Origin: Andrena cerasifolii
Lineage: Eukaryota > Arthropoda > Insecta > Hymenoptera > Andrenidae
NCBI RefSeq assembly: GCF_050908995.1
Contig: NW_027484911.1
Location: forward strand, 186,001-250,000
Direction of reading: 5' to 3'
DNA length: 64,000 nt
Positions 40,536 to 57,200 of the stretch are shown piece by piece; positions within the stretch are counted from its first letter, which is position 1; every line of letters starts with the position of its first letter. A model generated the notes under the pieces. The model had not been told where the DNA came from. It was given only the letters and a program-made list of their open reading frames with translations, and did not search any database. Both the position numbers and the translations under genes were made by a program.

Positions 40536-43500
40536 GGAGAACAAATGTTGAAAAACTGATATCGAAAAACTGATATTGAAAGCCCGATATTGAAAAACCG
40601 ATATTGAAACCGATATTGAAAAACAAATATTGAAAAACTGATATCGAAAAACTGATATTGAAAAACCGATATTGAAAAACCGATATTGAAAAACCGATAT
40701 TGAAAAACACATATTGAAAAACAAATATTGAAAAACCGATATTGAAAAACCGATATTGAAAAACAAATATTGTATCCGATATTAGAACCGATATTCAAAA
40801 ACCGATATTGAATCCGATATTAGAACCGATATTCAAAAACCGATATTGAAAAACAAATATTGAAAAACTGATATTGAAAAACCGATATTGAAAAACCGAT
40901 ATTGAAAAACCGATATTGAAAAACCGATATTGAAAAACCGATATTGAAACCGATATTAGAACCGGTATTGAAAAACTTATATCGAAAAACTGATATTGAA
41001 AAACCGATATTGAAAAACCGATATTGAAAAACCGATATCGAAAAAACAATATTGAAAAACTTATACCGAAAAACTGATATTGCAAAACCGATATTGAAAA
41101 ACCGCTATTGCATCCGATATTAGCACCGATATTCAAAAACCGATATTGAATCCGATATTGAAAAACCGATATTGAAAAACCGATATTGAAAAACCGATAT
41201 TGAAAAACCGATATTGAAAAACCGATATTGAAAAACCGATATTGAAAAACCGATATTGAAAAACCGATATTGAAAAACCGATATTGAAAAACCGATATTG
41301 AAAAACCTATATCGAAAAACTGATATTGCAAAACCGATATTGAAAAACAAATATTGAATCCGATATTAGAACCGATATTCAAAAACCGATATTGAATCCG
41401 ATATTAGAACCGATATTCAAAAACCGATATTGAAAAACAAGTATTGAAAAACTGATATTGAAAAACCGATATTGAAAAACCGATATTGAAAACCCGATAT
41501 TGAAAAACCGATATTGAAACCGATATTAAAACCGATATTGAAAAACTTATATCGAAAAACTGATATTGCAAAACCGATATTGAAAAACAAATATTGAATC
41601 CGATATTAGAACCGATATTCAAAAACCGATATTGAATCCGATATTAGAACCGATATTCAAAAACCGATATTGAAAAACAAATATTGAAAAACTGATATTG
41701 AAAAACCGATATTGAAAAACCGATATTGAAAAACCGATATTGAAAAACCGATATTGAAAAACCGATATTGAAACCGATATTAGAACCGATATTGAAAAAC
41801 TTATATCGAAAAACTGATATTGAAAAACCGATATTGAAAAACCGATATTGAAAAACCGATATTGAAAAACACATATTGAAAAACAAATATTGAAAAACCG
41901 ATATTGAAAAACCGATATTGAAAAACCGATATTGAAAAACCGATATTGAAAAACCGATATTGAAAAACCTATATCGAAAAACTGATATTGCAAAACCGAT
42001 ATTGAAAAACAAATATTGAATCCGATATCAGAACCGATATTCAAAAACCGATATTGAATCCGATATTAGAACCGATATTTAAAAACCGATATTGAAAAAC
42101 AAATATTGAAAAACTGATATTGAAAAACCGATATTGAAAAACCGATATTGAAACCGATATTGCAAAACCGATATTGAAAAACCGATATTGAAAAACCGAT
42201 ATTGAATCCGATATTAGAACCGATATTCAAAAACCGATATTGAAAAACAAGTATTGAAAAACTGATATTGAAAAACCGATATTGAAAAACCGATATTGAA
42301 AACCCGATATTGAAAAACCGATATTGAAAAACCGATATTGAAACCGATATTAGAACCGATATTGAAAAACTTATATCGAAAAACTGATATTGCAAAACCG
42401 ATATTGAAAAACCGATATTGAAACAGATATTGCAAAACCGATATTGAAAAACCGATATCGAAAAAACAATATTGAAAAACTTATATCGAAAAACTGATAT
42501 TGCAAAACCGATATTGAAAAACCGATATTGCATCCGATATTAGCACCGATATTCAAAAACCGATATTGAATCCGATATTAGAACCGATATTTAAAAACCG
42601 ATATTGAAAAACCGATATTGAAAAACCGATATTGAAAAACCGATATTGAAAAACCGATATTGAAAAACACATATTGAAAAACAAATATTGAAAAACCGAT
42701 ATTGAAAAACCGATATTGAAAAACCGATATTGAAAAACCGATATTGAAAAACCGATATTGAAAAACCTATATCGAAAAACTGATATTGCAAAACCGATAT
42801 TGAAAAACAAATATTGAATCCGATATCAGAACCGATATTCAAAAACCGATATTGAATCCGATATTAGAACCGATATTCAAAAACCGATATTGAATCCGAT
42901 ATTAGAACCGATATTCAAAAACCGATATTGAAAAACAAGTATTGAAAAACTGATATTGAAAAACCGATATTGAAAAACCGATATTGAAAACCCGATATTG
43001 AAAAACCGATATTGAAACCGATATTAAAACCGATATTGAAAAACTTATATCGAAAAACTGATATTGCAAAACCGATATTGAAAAACAAATATTGAATCCG
43101 ATATTAGAACCGATATTCAAAAACCGATATTGAATCCGATATTAGAACCGATATTCAAAAACACATATTGAAAAACAAATATTGAAAAACCGATATTTAA
43201 AAACCGATATTGAAAAACAAATATTGAAAAACTGATATTGAAAAACCGATATTGAAAAACCGATATTGAAACCGATATTGCAAAACCGATATTGAAAAAC
43301 CGATATTGAAAAACCGATATTGAATCCGATATTAGAACCGATATTCAAAAACCGATATTGAAAAACAAGTATTGAAAAACTGATATTGAAAAACCGATAT
43401 TGAAAAACCGATATTGAAAACCCGATATTGAAAAACCGATATTGAAAAACCGATATTGAAACCGATATTAGAACCGATATTGAAAAACTTATATCGAAAA

Positions 43501-46500
43501 ACTGATATTGCAAAACCGATATTGAAAAACCGATATTGAAACAGATATTGCAAAACCGATATTGAAAAACCGATATCGAAAAAACAATATTGAAAAACTT
43601 ATATCGAAAAACTGATATTGCAAAACCGATATTGAAAAACCGATATTGCATCCGATATTAGCACCGATATTCAAAAACCGATATTGAATCCGATATTGAA
43701 AAACCGATATTGAAAAACCGATATTGAAAAACCGATATTGAAAAACCGATATTGAAAAACCTATATCGAAAAACTGATATTGCAAAACCGATATTGAAAA
43801 ACACATATTGAAAAACCGATATTGAAAAACCGATATTGAAACCGATATTAGAACCGATATTGAAAAACTTATATCGAAAAACTGATATTGAAAAACCGAT
43901 GTTGAAAAACCGATATTGAAAAACCGATATTGAAAAACACATATTGAAAAACAAATATTGAAAAACCGATATAGAAAAACCGATATTGAAAAACCGATAT
44001 TGCATCCGATATTAGCACCGATATTCAAAAACCGATATTGAATCCGATATTGAAAAACCGATATTGAAAAACCGATATTGAAAAACCGATATTGAAAAAC
44101 CGATATTGAAAAACCGATATTGAAAAACCGATATTGAAAAACCGATATTGAAAAACCGATATTGAAAAACCGATATTGAAAAACCGATATTGAAAAACCG
44201 ATATTGAAAAACCGATATTGAAACCGATATTAGAACCGATATTGAAAAACCGATATTGAAAAACCGATATTGAAACCGATATTGCAAAACCGATATTGAA
44301 AAACCGATATCGAAAAAACAATATTGAAAAACTTATATCGAAAAACTGATATTGCAAAACCGATATTGAAAAACCGATATTGCATCCGATATTAGCACCG
44401 ATATTCAAAAACCGATATTGAATCCGATATTGAAAAACCGATATTGAAAAACCGATATTGAAAAACCGATATTGAAAAACCGATATTGAAAAACCGATAT
44501 TGAAAAACCGATATTGAAAAACCGATATTGAAAAACCGATATTGAAAAACCTATATCGAAAAACTGATATTGCAAAACCGATATTGAAAAACAAATATTG
44601 AATCCGATATTAGAACCGATATTCAAAAACCGATATTGAATCCGATATTAGAACCGATATTCAAAAACCGATATTGAAAAACAAGTATTGAAAAACTGAT
44701 ATTGAAAAACCGATATTGAAAAACCGATATTGAAAACCCGATATTGAAAAACCGATATTGAAACCGATATTAAAACCGATATTGAAAAACTTATATCGAA
44801 AAACTGATATTGCAAAACCGATATTGAAAAACAAATATTGAATCCGATATTAGAACCGATATTCAAAAACCGATATTGAATCCGATATTAGAACCGATAT
44901 TCAAAAACCGATATTGAAAAACAAATATTGAATCCGATATTAGAACCGATATTCAAAAACCGATATTGAATCCGATATTAGAACCGATATTCAAAAACAC
45001 ATATTGAAAAACAAATATTGAAAAACCGATATTTAAAAACCGATATTGAAAAACAAATATTGAAAAACTGATATTGAAAAACCGATATTGAAAAACCGAT
45101 ATTGAAACCGATATTGCAAAACCGATATTGAAAAACCGATATTGAAAAACCGATATTGAATCCGATATTAGAACCGATATTCAAAAACCGATATTGAAAA
45201 ACAAGTATTGAAAAACTGATATTGAAAAACCGATATTGAAAAACCGATATTGAAAACCCGATATTGAAAAACCGATATTGAAAAACCGATATTGAAACCG
45301 ATATTAGAACCGATATTGAAAAACTTATATCGAAAAACTGATATTGCAAAACCGATATTGAAAAACCGATATTGAAACAGATATTGCAAAACCGATATTG
45401 AAAAACCGATATCGAAAAAACAATATTGAAAAACTTATATCGAAAAACTGATATTGCAAAACCGATATTGAAAAACCGATATTGCATCCGATATTAGCAC
45501 CGATATTCAAAAACCGATATTGAATCCGATATTGAAAAACCGATATTGAAAAACCGATATTGAAAAACCGATATTGAAAAACCGATATTGAAAAACCTAT
45601 ATCGAAAAACTGATATTGCAAAACCGATATTGAAAAACACATATTGAAAAACCGATATTGAAAAACCGATATTGAAACCGATATTAGAACCGATATTGAA
45701 AAACTTATATCGAAAAACTGATATTGAAAAACCGATGTTGAAAAACCGATATTGAAAAACCGATATTGAAAAACACATATTGAAAAACAAATATTGAAAA
45801 ACCGATATAGAAAAACCGATATTGAAAAACCGATATTGCATCCGATATTAGCACCGATATTCAAAAACCGATATTGAATCCGATATTGAAAAACCGATAT
45901 TGAAAAACCGATATTGAAAAACCGATATTGAAAAACCGATATTGAAAAACCGATATTGAAAAACCGATATTGAAAAACCGATATTGAAAAACCTATATCG
46001 AAAAACTGATATTGCAAAACCGATATTGAAAAACAAATATTGAATCCGATATTAGAACCGATATTCAAAAACCGATATTGAATCCGATATTAGAACCGAT
46101 ATTCAAAAACCGATATTGAAAAACAAGTATTGAAAAACTGATATTGAAAAACCGATATTGAAAAACCGATATTGAAAACCCGATATTGAAAAACCGATAT
46201 TGAAACCGATATTAAAACCGATATTGAAAAACTTATATCGAAAAACTGATATTGCAAAACCGATATTGAAAAACAAATATTGAATCCGATATTAGAACCG
46301 ATATTCAAAAACCGATATTGAATCCGATATTAGAACCGATATTCAAAAACCGATATTGAAAAACAAATATTGAAAAACTGATATTGAAAAACCGATATTG
46401 AAAAACCGATATTGAAAAACCGATATTGAAAAACCGATATTGAAAAACCGATATTGAAACCGATATTAGAACCGATATTGAAAAACTTATATCGAAAAAC

Positions 46501-46944
46501 TGATATTGAAAAACCGATATTGAAAAACCGATATTGAAAAACCGATATTGAAAAACACATATTGAAAAACAAATATTGAAAAACCGATATTGAAAAACCG
46601 ATATTGAAAAACCGATATTGAAAAACCGATATTGAAAAACCGATATTGAAAAACCTATATCGAAAAACTGATATTGCAAAACCGATATTGAAAAACAAAT
46701 ATTGAATCCGATATCAGAACCGATATTCAAAAACCGATATTGAATCCGATATTAGAACCGATATTTAAAAACCGATATTGAAAAACCGATATTGAAAAAC
46801 CGATATTGAAAAACCGATATTGAAAAACCGATATTGAAAAACAAATATTGAAAACTGATATCGAAAAACTGATATTGAAAAACCGATATTGAAAAACCGA
46901 TATTGAAACCGATATTCAAAAGCCGATATTGAAAAACCGATATT
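40536..46944 (+). repeat. Higher-order unit U3 (6,409 bp, block to block)
   Basis: It is the longest unit. Offsets to U2 step from 5,428 to 5,050 bp (loss of 378 bp near 40.7 kb) and then to 4,967 bp after 42.6 kb (loss of 83 bp). Its right part repeats itself: 43.14-44.0 kb recurs at 44.98-45.84 kb, 1,836 bp away. The block at its start runs into an ACACATATTG monomer rather than the GATATTGC junction, and GTATCC near 40773 is private. Confidence 0.8.
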
Positions 46945-49900
46945 GGAGAACAAATGTTGAAAAACTGATATCGAAAAACTGATATTGAAAGCCCGATATT
47001 GAAAAACCGATATTGAAACCGATATTGAAAAACAAATATTGAAAAACTGATATCGAAAAACTGATATTGAAAAACCGATATTGAAAAACCGATATTGAAA
47101 CCGATATTGCAAAACCGATATTGAAAAACCGATATTGAAAAACCGATATTGAATCCGATATTAGAACCGATATTCAAAAACCGATATTGAAAAACAAGTA
47201 TTGAAAAACTGATATTGAAAAACCGATATTGAAAAACCGATATTGAAAACCCGATATTGAAAAACCGATATTGAAACCGATATTAGAACCGATATTGAAA
47301 AACTTATATCGAAAAACTGATATTGAAAAACCGATATAGAAAAACCAATATTGAAAAACTTATATCGAAAAACTGATATTGCAAAACCGATATTGAAAAA
47401 CAAATATTGAATCCGATATTAGAACCGGTATTGAAAAACTTATATCGAAAAACTGATATTGAAAAACCGATATTGAAAAACCGATATTGAAAAACCGATA
47501 TTGAAAAACACATATTGAAAAACAAATATTGAAAAACCGATATTGAAAAACCGATATTGAAAAACAAATATTGAATCCGATATTAGAACCGATATTCAAA
47601 AACCGATATTGAATCCGATATTAGAACCGATATTCAAAAACCGATATTGAAAAACAAATATTGAAAAACTGATATTGAAAAACCGATATTGAAAAACCGA
47701 TATTGAAAAACCGATATTGAAAAACCGATATTGAAAAACCGATATTGAAACCGATATTAGAACCGGTATTGAAAAACTTATATCGAAAAACTGATATTGA
47801 AAAACCGATATTGAAAAACCGATATTGAAAAACCGATATCGAAAAAACAATATTGAAAAACTTATACCGAAAAACTGATATTGCAAAACCGATATTGAAA
47901 AACCGCTATTGCATCCGATATTAGCACCGATATTCAAAAACCGATATTGAATCCGATATTGAAAAACCGATATTGAAAAACCGATATTGAAAAACCGATA
48001 TTGAAAAACCGATATTGAAAAACCGATATTGAAAAACCGATATTGAAAAACCGATATTGAAAAACCGATATTGAAAAACCGATATTGAAAAACCTATATC
48101 GAAAAACTGATATTGCAAAACCGATATTGAAAAACAAATATTGAATCCGATATTAGAACCGATATTCAAAAACCGATATTGAATCCGATATTAGAACCGA
48201 TATTCAAAAACCGATATTGAAAAACAAATATTGAAAAACTGATATTGAAAAACCGATATTGAAAAACCGATATTGAAAAACCTATATCGAAAAACTGATA
48301 TTGCAAAACCGATATTGAAAAACAAATATTGAATCCGATATCAGAACCGATATTCAAAAACCGATATTGAATCCGATATTAGAACCGATATTTAAAAACC
48401 GATATTGAAAAACAAATATTGAAAAACTGATATTGAAAAACCGATATTGAAAAACCGAAATTGAAACCGATATTGCAAAACCGATATTGAAAAACCGATA
48501 TTGAAAAACCGATATTGAATCCGATATTAGAACCGATATTCAAAAACCGATATTGAAAAACAAGTATTGAAAAACTGATATTGAAAAACCGATATTGAAA
48601 AACCGATATTGAAAACCCGATATTGAAAAACCGATATTGAAAAACCGATATTGAAACCGATATTAGAACCGATATTGAAATACTTATATCGAAAAACTGA
48701 TATTGCAAAACCGATATTGAAAAACCGATATTGAAACAGATATTGCAAAACCGATATTGAAAAACCGATATCGAAAAAACAATATTGAAAAACTTATATC
48801 GAAAAACTGATATTGCAAAACCGATATTGAAAAACCGATATTGCATCCGATATTAGCACCGATATTCAAAAACCGATATTGAATCCGATATTGAAAAACC
48901 GATATTGAAAAACCGATATTGAAAAACCGATATTGAAAAACCGATATTGAAAAACCTATATCGAAAAACTGATATTGCAAAACCGATATTGAAAAACACA
49001 TATTGAAAAACCGATATTGAAAAACCGATATTGAAACCGATATTAGAACCGATATTGAAAAACTTATATCGAAAAACTGATATTGAAAAACCGATGTTGA
49101 AAAACCGATATTGAAAAACCGATATTGAAAAACACATATTGAAAAACAAATATTGAAAAACCGATATAGAAAAACCGATATTGAAAAACCGATATTGCAT
49201 CCGATATTAGCACCGATATTCAAAAACCGATATTGAATCCGATATTGAAAAACCGATATTGAAAAACCGATATTGAAAAACCGATATTGAAAAACCGATA
49301 TTGAAAAACCGATATTGAAAAACCGATATTGAAAAACCGATATTGAAAAACCGATATTGAAAAACCGATATTGAAAAACCGATATTGAAAAACCGATATT
49401 GAAAAACCGATATTGAAAAACCGATATTGAAACCGATATTAGAACCGATATTGAAAAACCGATATTGAAAAACCGATATTGAAACCGATATTGCAAAACC
49501 GATATTGAAAAACCGATATCGAAAAAACAATATTGAAAAACTTATATCGAAAAACTGATATTGCAAAACCGATATTGAAAAACCGATATTGCATCCGATA
49601 TTAGCACCGATATTCAAAAACCGATATTGAATCCGATATTGAAAAACCGATATTGAAAAACCGATATTGAAAAACCGATATTGAAAAACCGATATTGAAA
49701 AACCGATATTGAAAAACCGATATTGAAAAACCGATATTGAAAAACCGATATTGAAAAACCTATATCGAAAAACTGATATTGCAAAACCGATATTGAAAAA
49801 CAAATATTGAATCCGATATTAGAACCGATATTCAAAAACCGATATTGAATCCGATATTAGAACCGATATTCAAAAACCGATATTGAAAAACAAGTATTGA

Positions 49901-51835
49901 AAAACTGATATTGAAAAACCGATATTGAAAAACCGATATTGAAAACCCGATATTGAAAAACCGATATTGAAACCGATATTAAAACCGATATTGAAAAACT
50001 TATATCGAAAAACTGATATTGCAAAACCGATATTGAAAAACAAATATTGAATCCGATATTAGAACCGATATTCAAAAACCGATATTGAATCCGATATTAG
50101 AACCGATATTCAAAAACCGATATTGAAAAACAAATATTGAAAAACTGATATTGAAAAACCGATATTGAAAAACCGATATTGAAAAACCGATATTGAAAAA
50201 CCGATATTGAAAAACCGATATTGAAACCGATATTAGAACCGATATTGAAAAACTTATATCGAAAAACTGATATTGAAAAACCGATATTGAAAAACCGATA
50301 TTGAAAAACCGATATTGAAAAACACATATTGAAAAACAAATATTGAAAAACCGATATTGAAAAACCGATATTGAAAAACCGATATTGAAAAACCGATATT
50401 GAAAAACCTATATCGAAAAACTGATATTGCAAAACCGATATTGAAAAACAAATATTGAATCCGATATCAGAACCGATATTCAAAAACCGATATTGAATCC
50501 GATATTAGAACCGATATTTAAAAACCGATATTGAAAAACAAATATTGAAAAACTGATATTGAAAAACCGATATTGAAAAACCGATATTGAAACCGATATT
50601 GCAAAACCGATATTGAAAAACCGATATTGAAAAACCGATATTGAATCCGATATTAGAACCGATATTCAAAAACCGATATTGAAAAACAAGTATTGAAAAA
50701 CTGATATTGAAAAACCGATATTGAAAAACCGATATTGAAAACCCGATATTGAAAAACCGATATTGAAAAACCGATATTGAAACCGATATTAGAACCGATA
50801 TTGAAAAACTTATATCGAAAAACTGATATTGCAAAACCGATATTGAAAAACCGATATTGAAACAGATATTGCAAAACCGATATTGAAAAACCGATATCGA
50901 AAAAACAATATTGAAAAACTTATATCGAAAAACTGATATTGCAAAACCGATATTGAAAAACCGATATTGCATCCGATATTAGCACCGATATTCAAAAACC
51001 GATATTGAATCCGATATTGAAAAACCGATATTGAAAAACCGATATTGAAAAACCGATATTGAAAAACCGATATTGAAAAACCTATATCGAAAAACTGATA
51101 TTGCAAAACCGATATTGAAAAACACATATTGAAAAACCGATATTGAAAAACCGATATTGAAACCGATATTAGAACCGATATTGAAAAACTTATATCGAAA
51201 AACTGATATTGAAAAACCGATGTTGAAAAACCGATATTGAAAAACCGATATTGAAAAACACATATTGAAAAACAAATATTGAAAAACCGATATTGAAAAA
51301 CCGATATTGAAAAACCGATATTGAAAAACCGATATTGAATCCGATATTAGAACCGATATTCAAAAACCGATATTGAAAAACAAGTATTGAAAAACTGATA
51401 TTGAAAAACCGATATTGAAAAACCGATATTGAAAACCCGATATTGAAAAACCGATATTGAAACCGATATTAGAACCGATATTGAAAAACTTATATCGAAA
51501 AACTGATATTGAAAAACCGATATAGAAAAACCAATATTGAAAAACTTATATCGAAAAACTGATATTGCAAAACCGATATTGAAAAACAAATATTGAATCC
51601 GATATTAGAACCGATATTCAAAAACCGATATTGAATCCGATATTAGAACCGATATTCAAAAACCGATATTGAAAAACCGATATTGAAAAACCGATATTGA
51701 AAAACCGATATTGAAAAACCGATATTGAAAAACAGATATTGAAAAACTGATATTGAAAAACCGATATTGAAAAACCGATATTGAAAAACCGATATTGAAA
51801 CGATATTCAAAAGCCGATATTGAAAAACCGATATT
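46945..51835 (+). repeat. Higher-order unit U4 (4,891 bp, block to block)
   Basis: The first 1.2 kb is a copy of the U2 start at a constant 11,837-bp offset, including TATACCG and CCGCTATTGCATCC. Then 48.38-49.2 kb recurs at 50.5-51.3 kb, 2,126 bp away, the same spacing as inside U1. Private changes are CCGAAATTG near 48458 and GAAATACTTATATCG near 48679. Confidence 0.8.
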
Positions 51836-54266
51836 GGAGAACAAATGTTGAAAAACTGATATCGAAAAACTGATATTGAAAGCCCGATATTGAAAAACCG
51901 ATATTGAAACCGATATTGAAAAACAAATATTGAAAAACTGATATCGAAAAACTGATATTGAAAAACCGATATTGAAAAACCGATATTGAAACCGATATTG
52001 CAAAACCGATATTGAAAAACCGATATTGAAAAACCGATATTGAATCCGATATTAGAACCGATATTCAAAAACCGATATTGAAAAACAAGTATTGAAAAAC
52101 TGATATTGAAAAACCGATATTGAAAAACCGATATTGACAACCCGATATTGAAAAACCGATATTGAAACCGATATTAGAACCGATATTGAAAAACTTATAT
52201 CGAAAAACTGATATTGAAAAACCGATATAGAAAAACCAATATTGAAAAACTTATATCGAAAAACTGATATTGCAAAACCGATATTGAAAAACAAATATTG
52301 AATCCGATATTAGAACCGATATTCAAAAACCGATATTGAATCCGATATTAGAACCGATATTCAAAAACCGATATTGAAAAACAAATATTGAAAAACTGAT
52401 ATTGAAAAACCGATATTGAAAAACCGATATTGAAAAACCGATATTGAAAAACCGATATTGAAACCGATATTAGAACCGATATTGAAAAACTTATATCGAA
52501 AAACTGATATTGCAAAACCGATATTGAAAAACAAATATTGAATCCGATATTAGAACCGATATTCAAAAACCGATATTGAATCCGATATTAGAACCGATAT
52601 TCAAAAACCGATATTGAAAAACAAATATTGAAAAACTGATATTGAAAAACCGATATTGAAAAACCGATATTGAAAAACCGATATTGAAAAACCGATATTG
52701 AAAAACCGATATTGAAACCGATATTAGAACCGGTATTGAAAAACTTATATCGAAAAACTGATATTGAAAAACCGATATTGAAAAACCGATATTGAAAAAC
52801 CGATATCGAAAAAACAATATTGAAAAACTTATATCGAAAAACTGATATTGCAAAACCGATATTGAAAAACCGCTATTGCATCCGATATTAGCACCGATAT
52901 TCAAAAACCGATATTGAATCCGATATTGAAAAACCGATATTGAAAAACCGATATTGAAAAACCGATATTGAAAAACCGATATTGAAAAACCGATATTGAA
53001 AAACCGATATTGAAAAACCGATATTGAAAAACCGATATTGAAAAACCTATATCGAAAAACTGATATTGCAAAACCGATATTGAAAAACAAATATTGAATC
53101 CGATATTAGAACCGATATTCAAAAACCGATATTGAATCCGATATTAGAACCGATATTCAAAAACCGATATTGAAAAACAAGTATTGAAAAACTGATATTG
53201 AAAAACCGATATTGAAAAACCGATATTGAAAACCCGATATTGAAAAACCGATATTGAAACCGATATTAAAACCGATATTGAAAAACTTATATCGAAAAAC
53301 TGATATTGCAAAACCGATATTGAAAAACAAATATTGAATCCGATATTAGAACCGATATTCAAAAACCGATATTGAATCCGATATTAGAACCGATATTCAA
53401 AAACCGATATTGAAAAACAAATATTGAAAAACTGATATTGAAAAACCGATATTGAAAAACCGATATTGAAAAACCGATATTGAAAAACCGATATTGAAAA
53501 ACCGATATTGAAACCGATATTAGAACCGATATTGAAAAACTTATATCGAAAAACTGATATTGAAAAACCGATATTGAAAAACCGATATTGAAAAACCGAT
53601 ATTGAAAAACACATATTGAAAAACAAATATTGAAAAACCGATATTGAAAAACCGATATTGAAAAACCGATATTGAAACCGATATTAGAACCGATATTGAA
53701 AAACAAATATTGAAAAACCGATATTGAAAAACCGATATTGAAAAACCGATATTGAAAAACCGATATTGAATCCGATATTAGAACCGATATTCAAAAACCG
53801 ATATTGAAAAACAAGTATTGAAAAACTGATATTGAAAAACCGATATTGAAAAACCGATATTGAAAACCCGATATTGAAAAACCGATATTGAAACCGATAT
53901 TAGAACCGATATTGAAAAACTTATATCGAAAAACTGATATTGAAAAACCGATATAGAAAAACCAATATTGAAAAACTTATATCGAAAAACTGATATTGCA
54001 AAACCGATATTGAAAAACAAATATTGAATCCGATATTAGAACCGATATTCAAAAACCGATATTGAATCCGATATTAGAACCGATATTCAAAAACCGATAT
54101 TGAAAAACCGATATTGAAAAACCGATATTGAAAAACCGATATTGAAAAACCGATATTGAAAAACAAATATTGAAAACTGATATCGAAAAACTGATATTGA
54201 AAAACCGATATTGAAAAACCGATATTGAAACCGATATTCAAAAGCCGATATTGAAAAACCGATATT
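51836..54266 (+). repeat. Higher-order unit U5 (2,431 bp, block to block)
   Basis: It is the shortest full unit after U0. Its landmarks recur at exactly +2,431 bp in U6 over 52.05-53.63 kb. The left flank of its block has a one-base loss (GAAACGATATTC near 51798), and GACAACCCGATATT near 52137 is private. No AAACAGATATTGC module is present. Confidence 0.85.
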
Positions 54267-57200
54267 GGAGAACAAATGTTGAAAAACTGATATCGAAAAA
54301 CTGATATTGAAAGCCCGATATTGAAAAACCGATATTGAAACCGATATTGAAAAACAAATATTGAAAAACTGATATCGAAAAACTGATATTGAAAAACCGA
54401 TATTGAAAAACCGATATTGAAACCGATATTGCAAAACCGATATTGAAAAACCGATATTGAAAAACCGATATTGAATCCGATATTAGAACCGATATTCAAA
54501 AACCGATATTGAAAAACAAGTATTGAAAAACTGATATTGAAAAACCGATATTGAAAAACCGATATTGAAAACCCGATATTGAAAAACCGATATTGAAACC
54601 GATATTAGAACCGATATTGAAAAACTTATATCGAAAAACTGATATTGAAAAACCGATATAGAAAAACCAATATTGAAAAACTTATATCGAAAAACTGATA
54701 TTGCAAAACCGATATTGAAAAACAAATATTGAATCCGATATTAGAACCGATATTCAAAAACCGATATTGAATCCGATATTAGAACCGATATTCAAAAACC
54801 GATATTGAAAAACAAATATTGAAAAACTGATATTGAAAAACCGATATTGAAAAACCGATATTGAAAAACCGATATTGAAAAACCGATATTGAAACCGATA
54901 TTAGAACCGATATTGAAAAACTTATATCGAAAAACTGATATTGCAAAACCGATATTGAAAAACAAATATTGAATCCGATATTAGAACCGATATTCAAAAA
55001 CCGATATTGAATCCGATATTAGAACCGATATTCAAAAACCGATATTGAAAAACAAATATTGAAAAACTGATATTGAAAAACCGATATTGAAAAACCGATA
55101 TTGAAAAACCGATATTGAAAAACCGATATTGAAAAACCGATATTGAAACCGATATTAGAACCGGTATTGAAAAACTTATATCGAAAAACTGATATTGAAA
55201 AACCGATATTGAAAAACCGATATTGAAAAACCGATATCGAAAAAACAATATTGAAAAACTTATATCGAAAAACTGATATTGCAAAACCGATATTGAAAAA
55301 CCGCTATTGCATCCGATATTAGCACCGATATTCAAAAACCGATATTGAATCCGATATTGAAAAACCGATATTGAAAAACCGATATTGAAAAACCGATATT
55401 GAAAAACCGATATTGAAAAACCGATATTGAAAAACCGATATTGAAAAACCGATATTGAAAAACCGATATTGAAAAACCTATATCGAAAAACTGATATTGC
55501 AAAACCGATATTGAAAAACAAATATTGAATCCGATATTAGAACCGATATTCAAAAACCGATATTGAATCCGATATTAGAACCGATATTCAAAAACCGATA
55601 TTGAAAAACAAGTATTGAAAAACTGATATTGAAAAACCGATATTGAAAAACCGATATTGAAAACCCGATATTGAAAAACCGATATTGAAACCGATATTAA
55701 AACCGATATTGAAAAACTTATATCGAAAAACTGATATTGCAAAACCGATATTGAAAAACAAATATTGAATCCGATATTAGAACCGATATTCAAAAACCGA
55801 TATTGAATCCGATATTAGAACCGATATTCAAAAACCGATATTGAAAAACAAATATTGAAAAACTGATATTGAAAAACCGATATTGAAAAACCGATATTGA
55901 AAAACCGATATTGAAAAACCGATATTGAAAAACCGATATTGAAACCGATATTAGAACCGATATTGAAAAACTTATATCGAAAAACTGATATTGAAAAACC
56001 GATATTGAAAAACCGATATTGAAAAACCGATATTGAAAAACACATATTGAAAAACAAATATTGAAAAACCGATATTGAAAAACCGATATTGAAAAACCGA
56101 TATTGAAACCGATATTAGAACCGATATTGAAAAACCGATATTGAAAAACCGATATTGAAACCGATATTGCAAAACCGATATTGAAAAACCGATATCGAAA
56201 AAACAATATTGAAAAACTTATATCGAAAAACTGATATTGCAAAACCGATATTGAAAAACCGATATTGCATCCGATATTAGCACCGATATTCAAAAACCGA
56301 TATTGAATCCGATATTGAAAAACCGATATTGAAAAACCGATATTGAAAAACCGATATTGAAAAACCGATATTGAAAAACCGATATTGAAAAACCGATATT
56401 GAAAAACCGATATTGAAAAACCGATATTGAAAAACCTATATCGAAAAACTGATATTGCAAAACCGATATTGAAAAACAAATATTGAATCCGATATTAGAA
56501 CCGATATTCAAAAACCGATATTGAATCCGATATTAGAACCGATATTCAAAAACCGATATTGAAAAACAAGTATTGAAAAACTGATATTGAAAAACCGATA
56601 TTGAAAAACCGATATTGAAAACCCGATATTGAAAAACCGATATTGAAACCGATATTAAAACCGATATTGAAAAACTTATATCGAAAAACTGATATTGCAA
56701 AACCGATATTGAAAAACAAATATTGAATCCGATATTAGAACCGATATTCAAAAACCGATATTGAATCCGATATTAGAACCGATGTTCAAAAACCGATATT
56801 GAAAAACAAATATTGAAAAACTGATATTGAAAAACCGATATTGAAAAACCGATATTGAAAAACCGATATTGAAAAACCGATATTGAAAAACCGATATTGA
56901 AACCGATATTAGAACCGATATTGAAAAACTTATATCGAAAAACTGATATTGAAAAACCGATATTGAAAAACCGATATTGAAAAACCGATATTGAAAAACA
57001 CATATTGAAAAACAAATATTGAAAAACCGATATTGAAAAACCGATATTGAAAAACCGATATTGAAAAACCGATATTGAAAAACCGATATTGAAAAACCTA
57101 TATCGAAAAACTGATATTGCAAAACCGATATTGAAAAACAAATATTGAATCCGATATCAGAACCGATATTCAAAAACCGATATTGAATCCGATATTAGAA

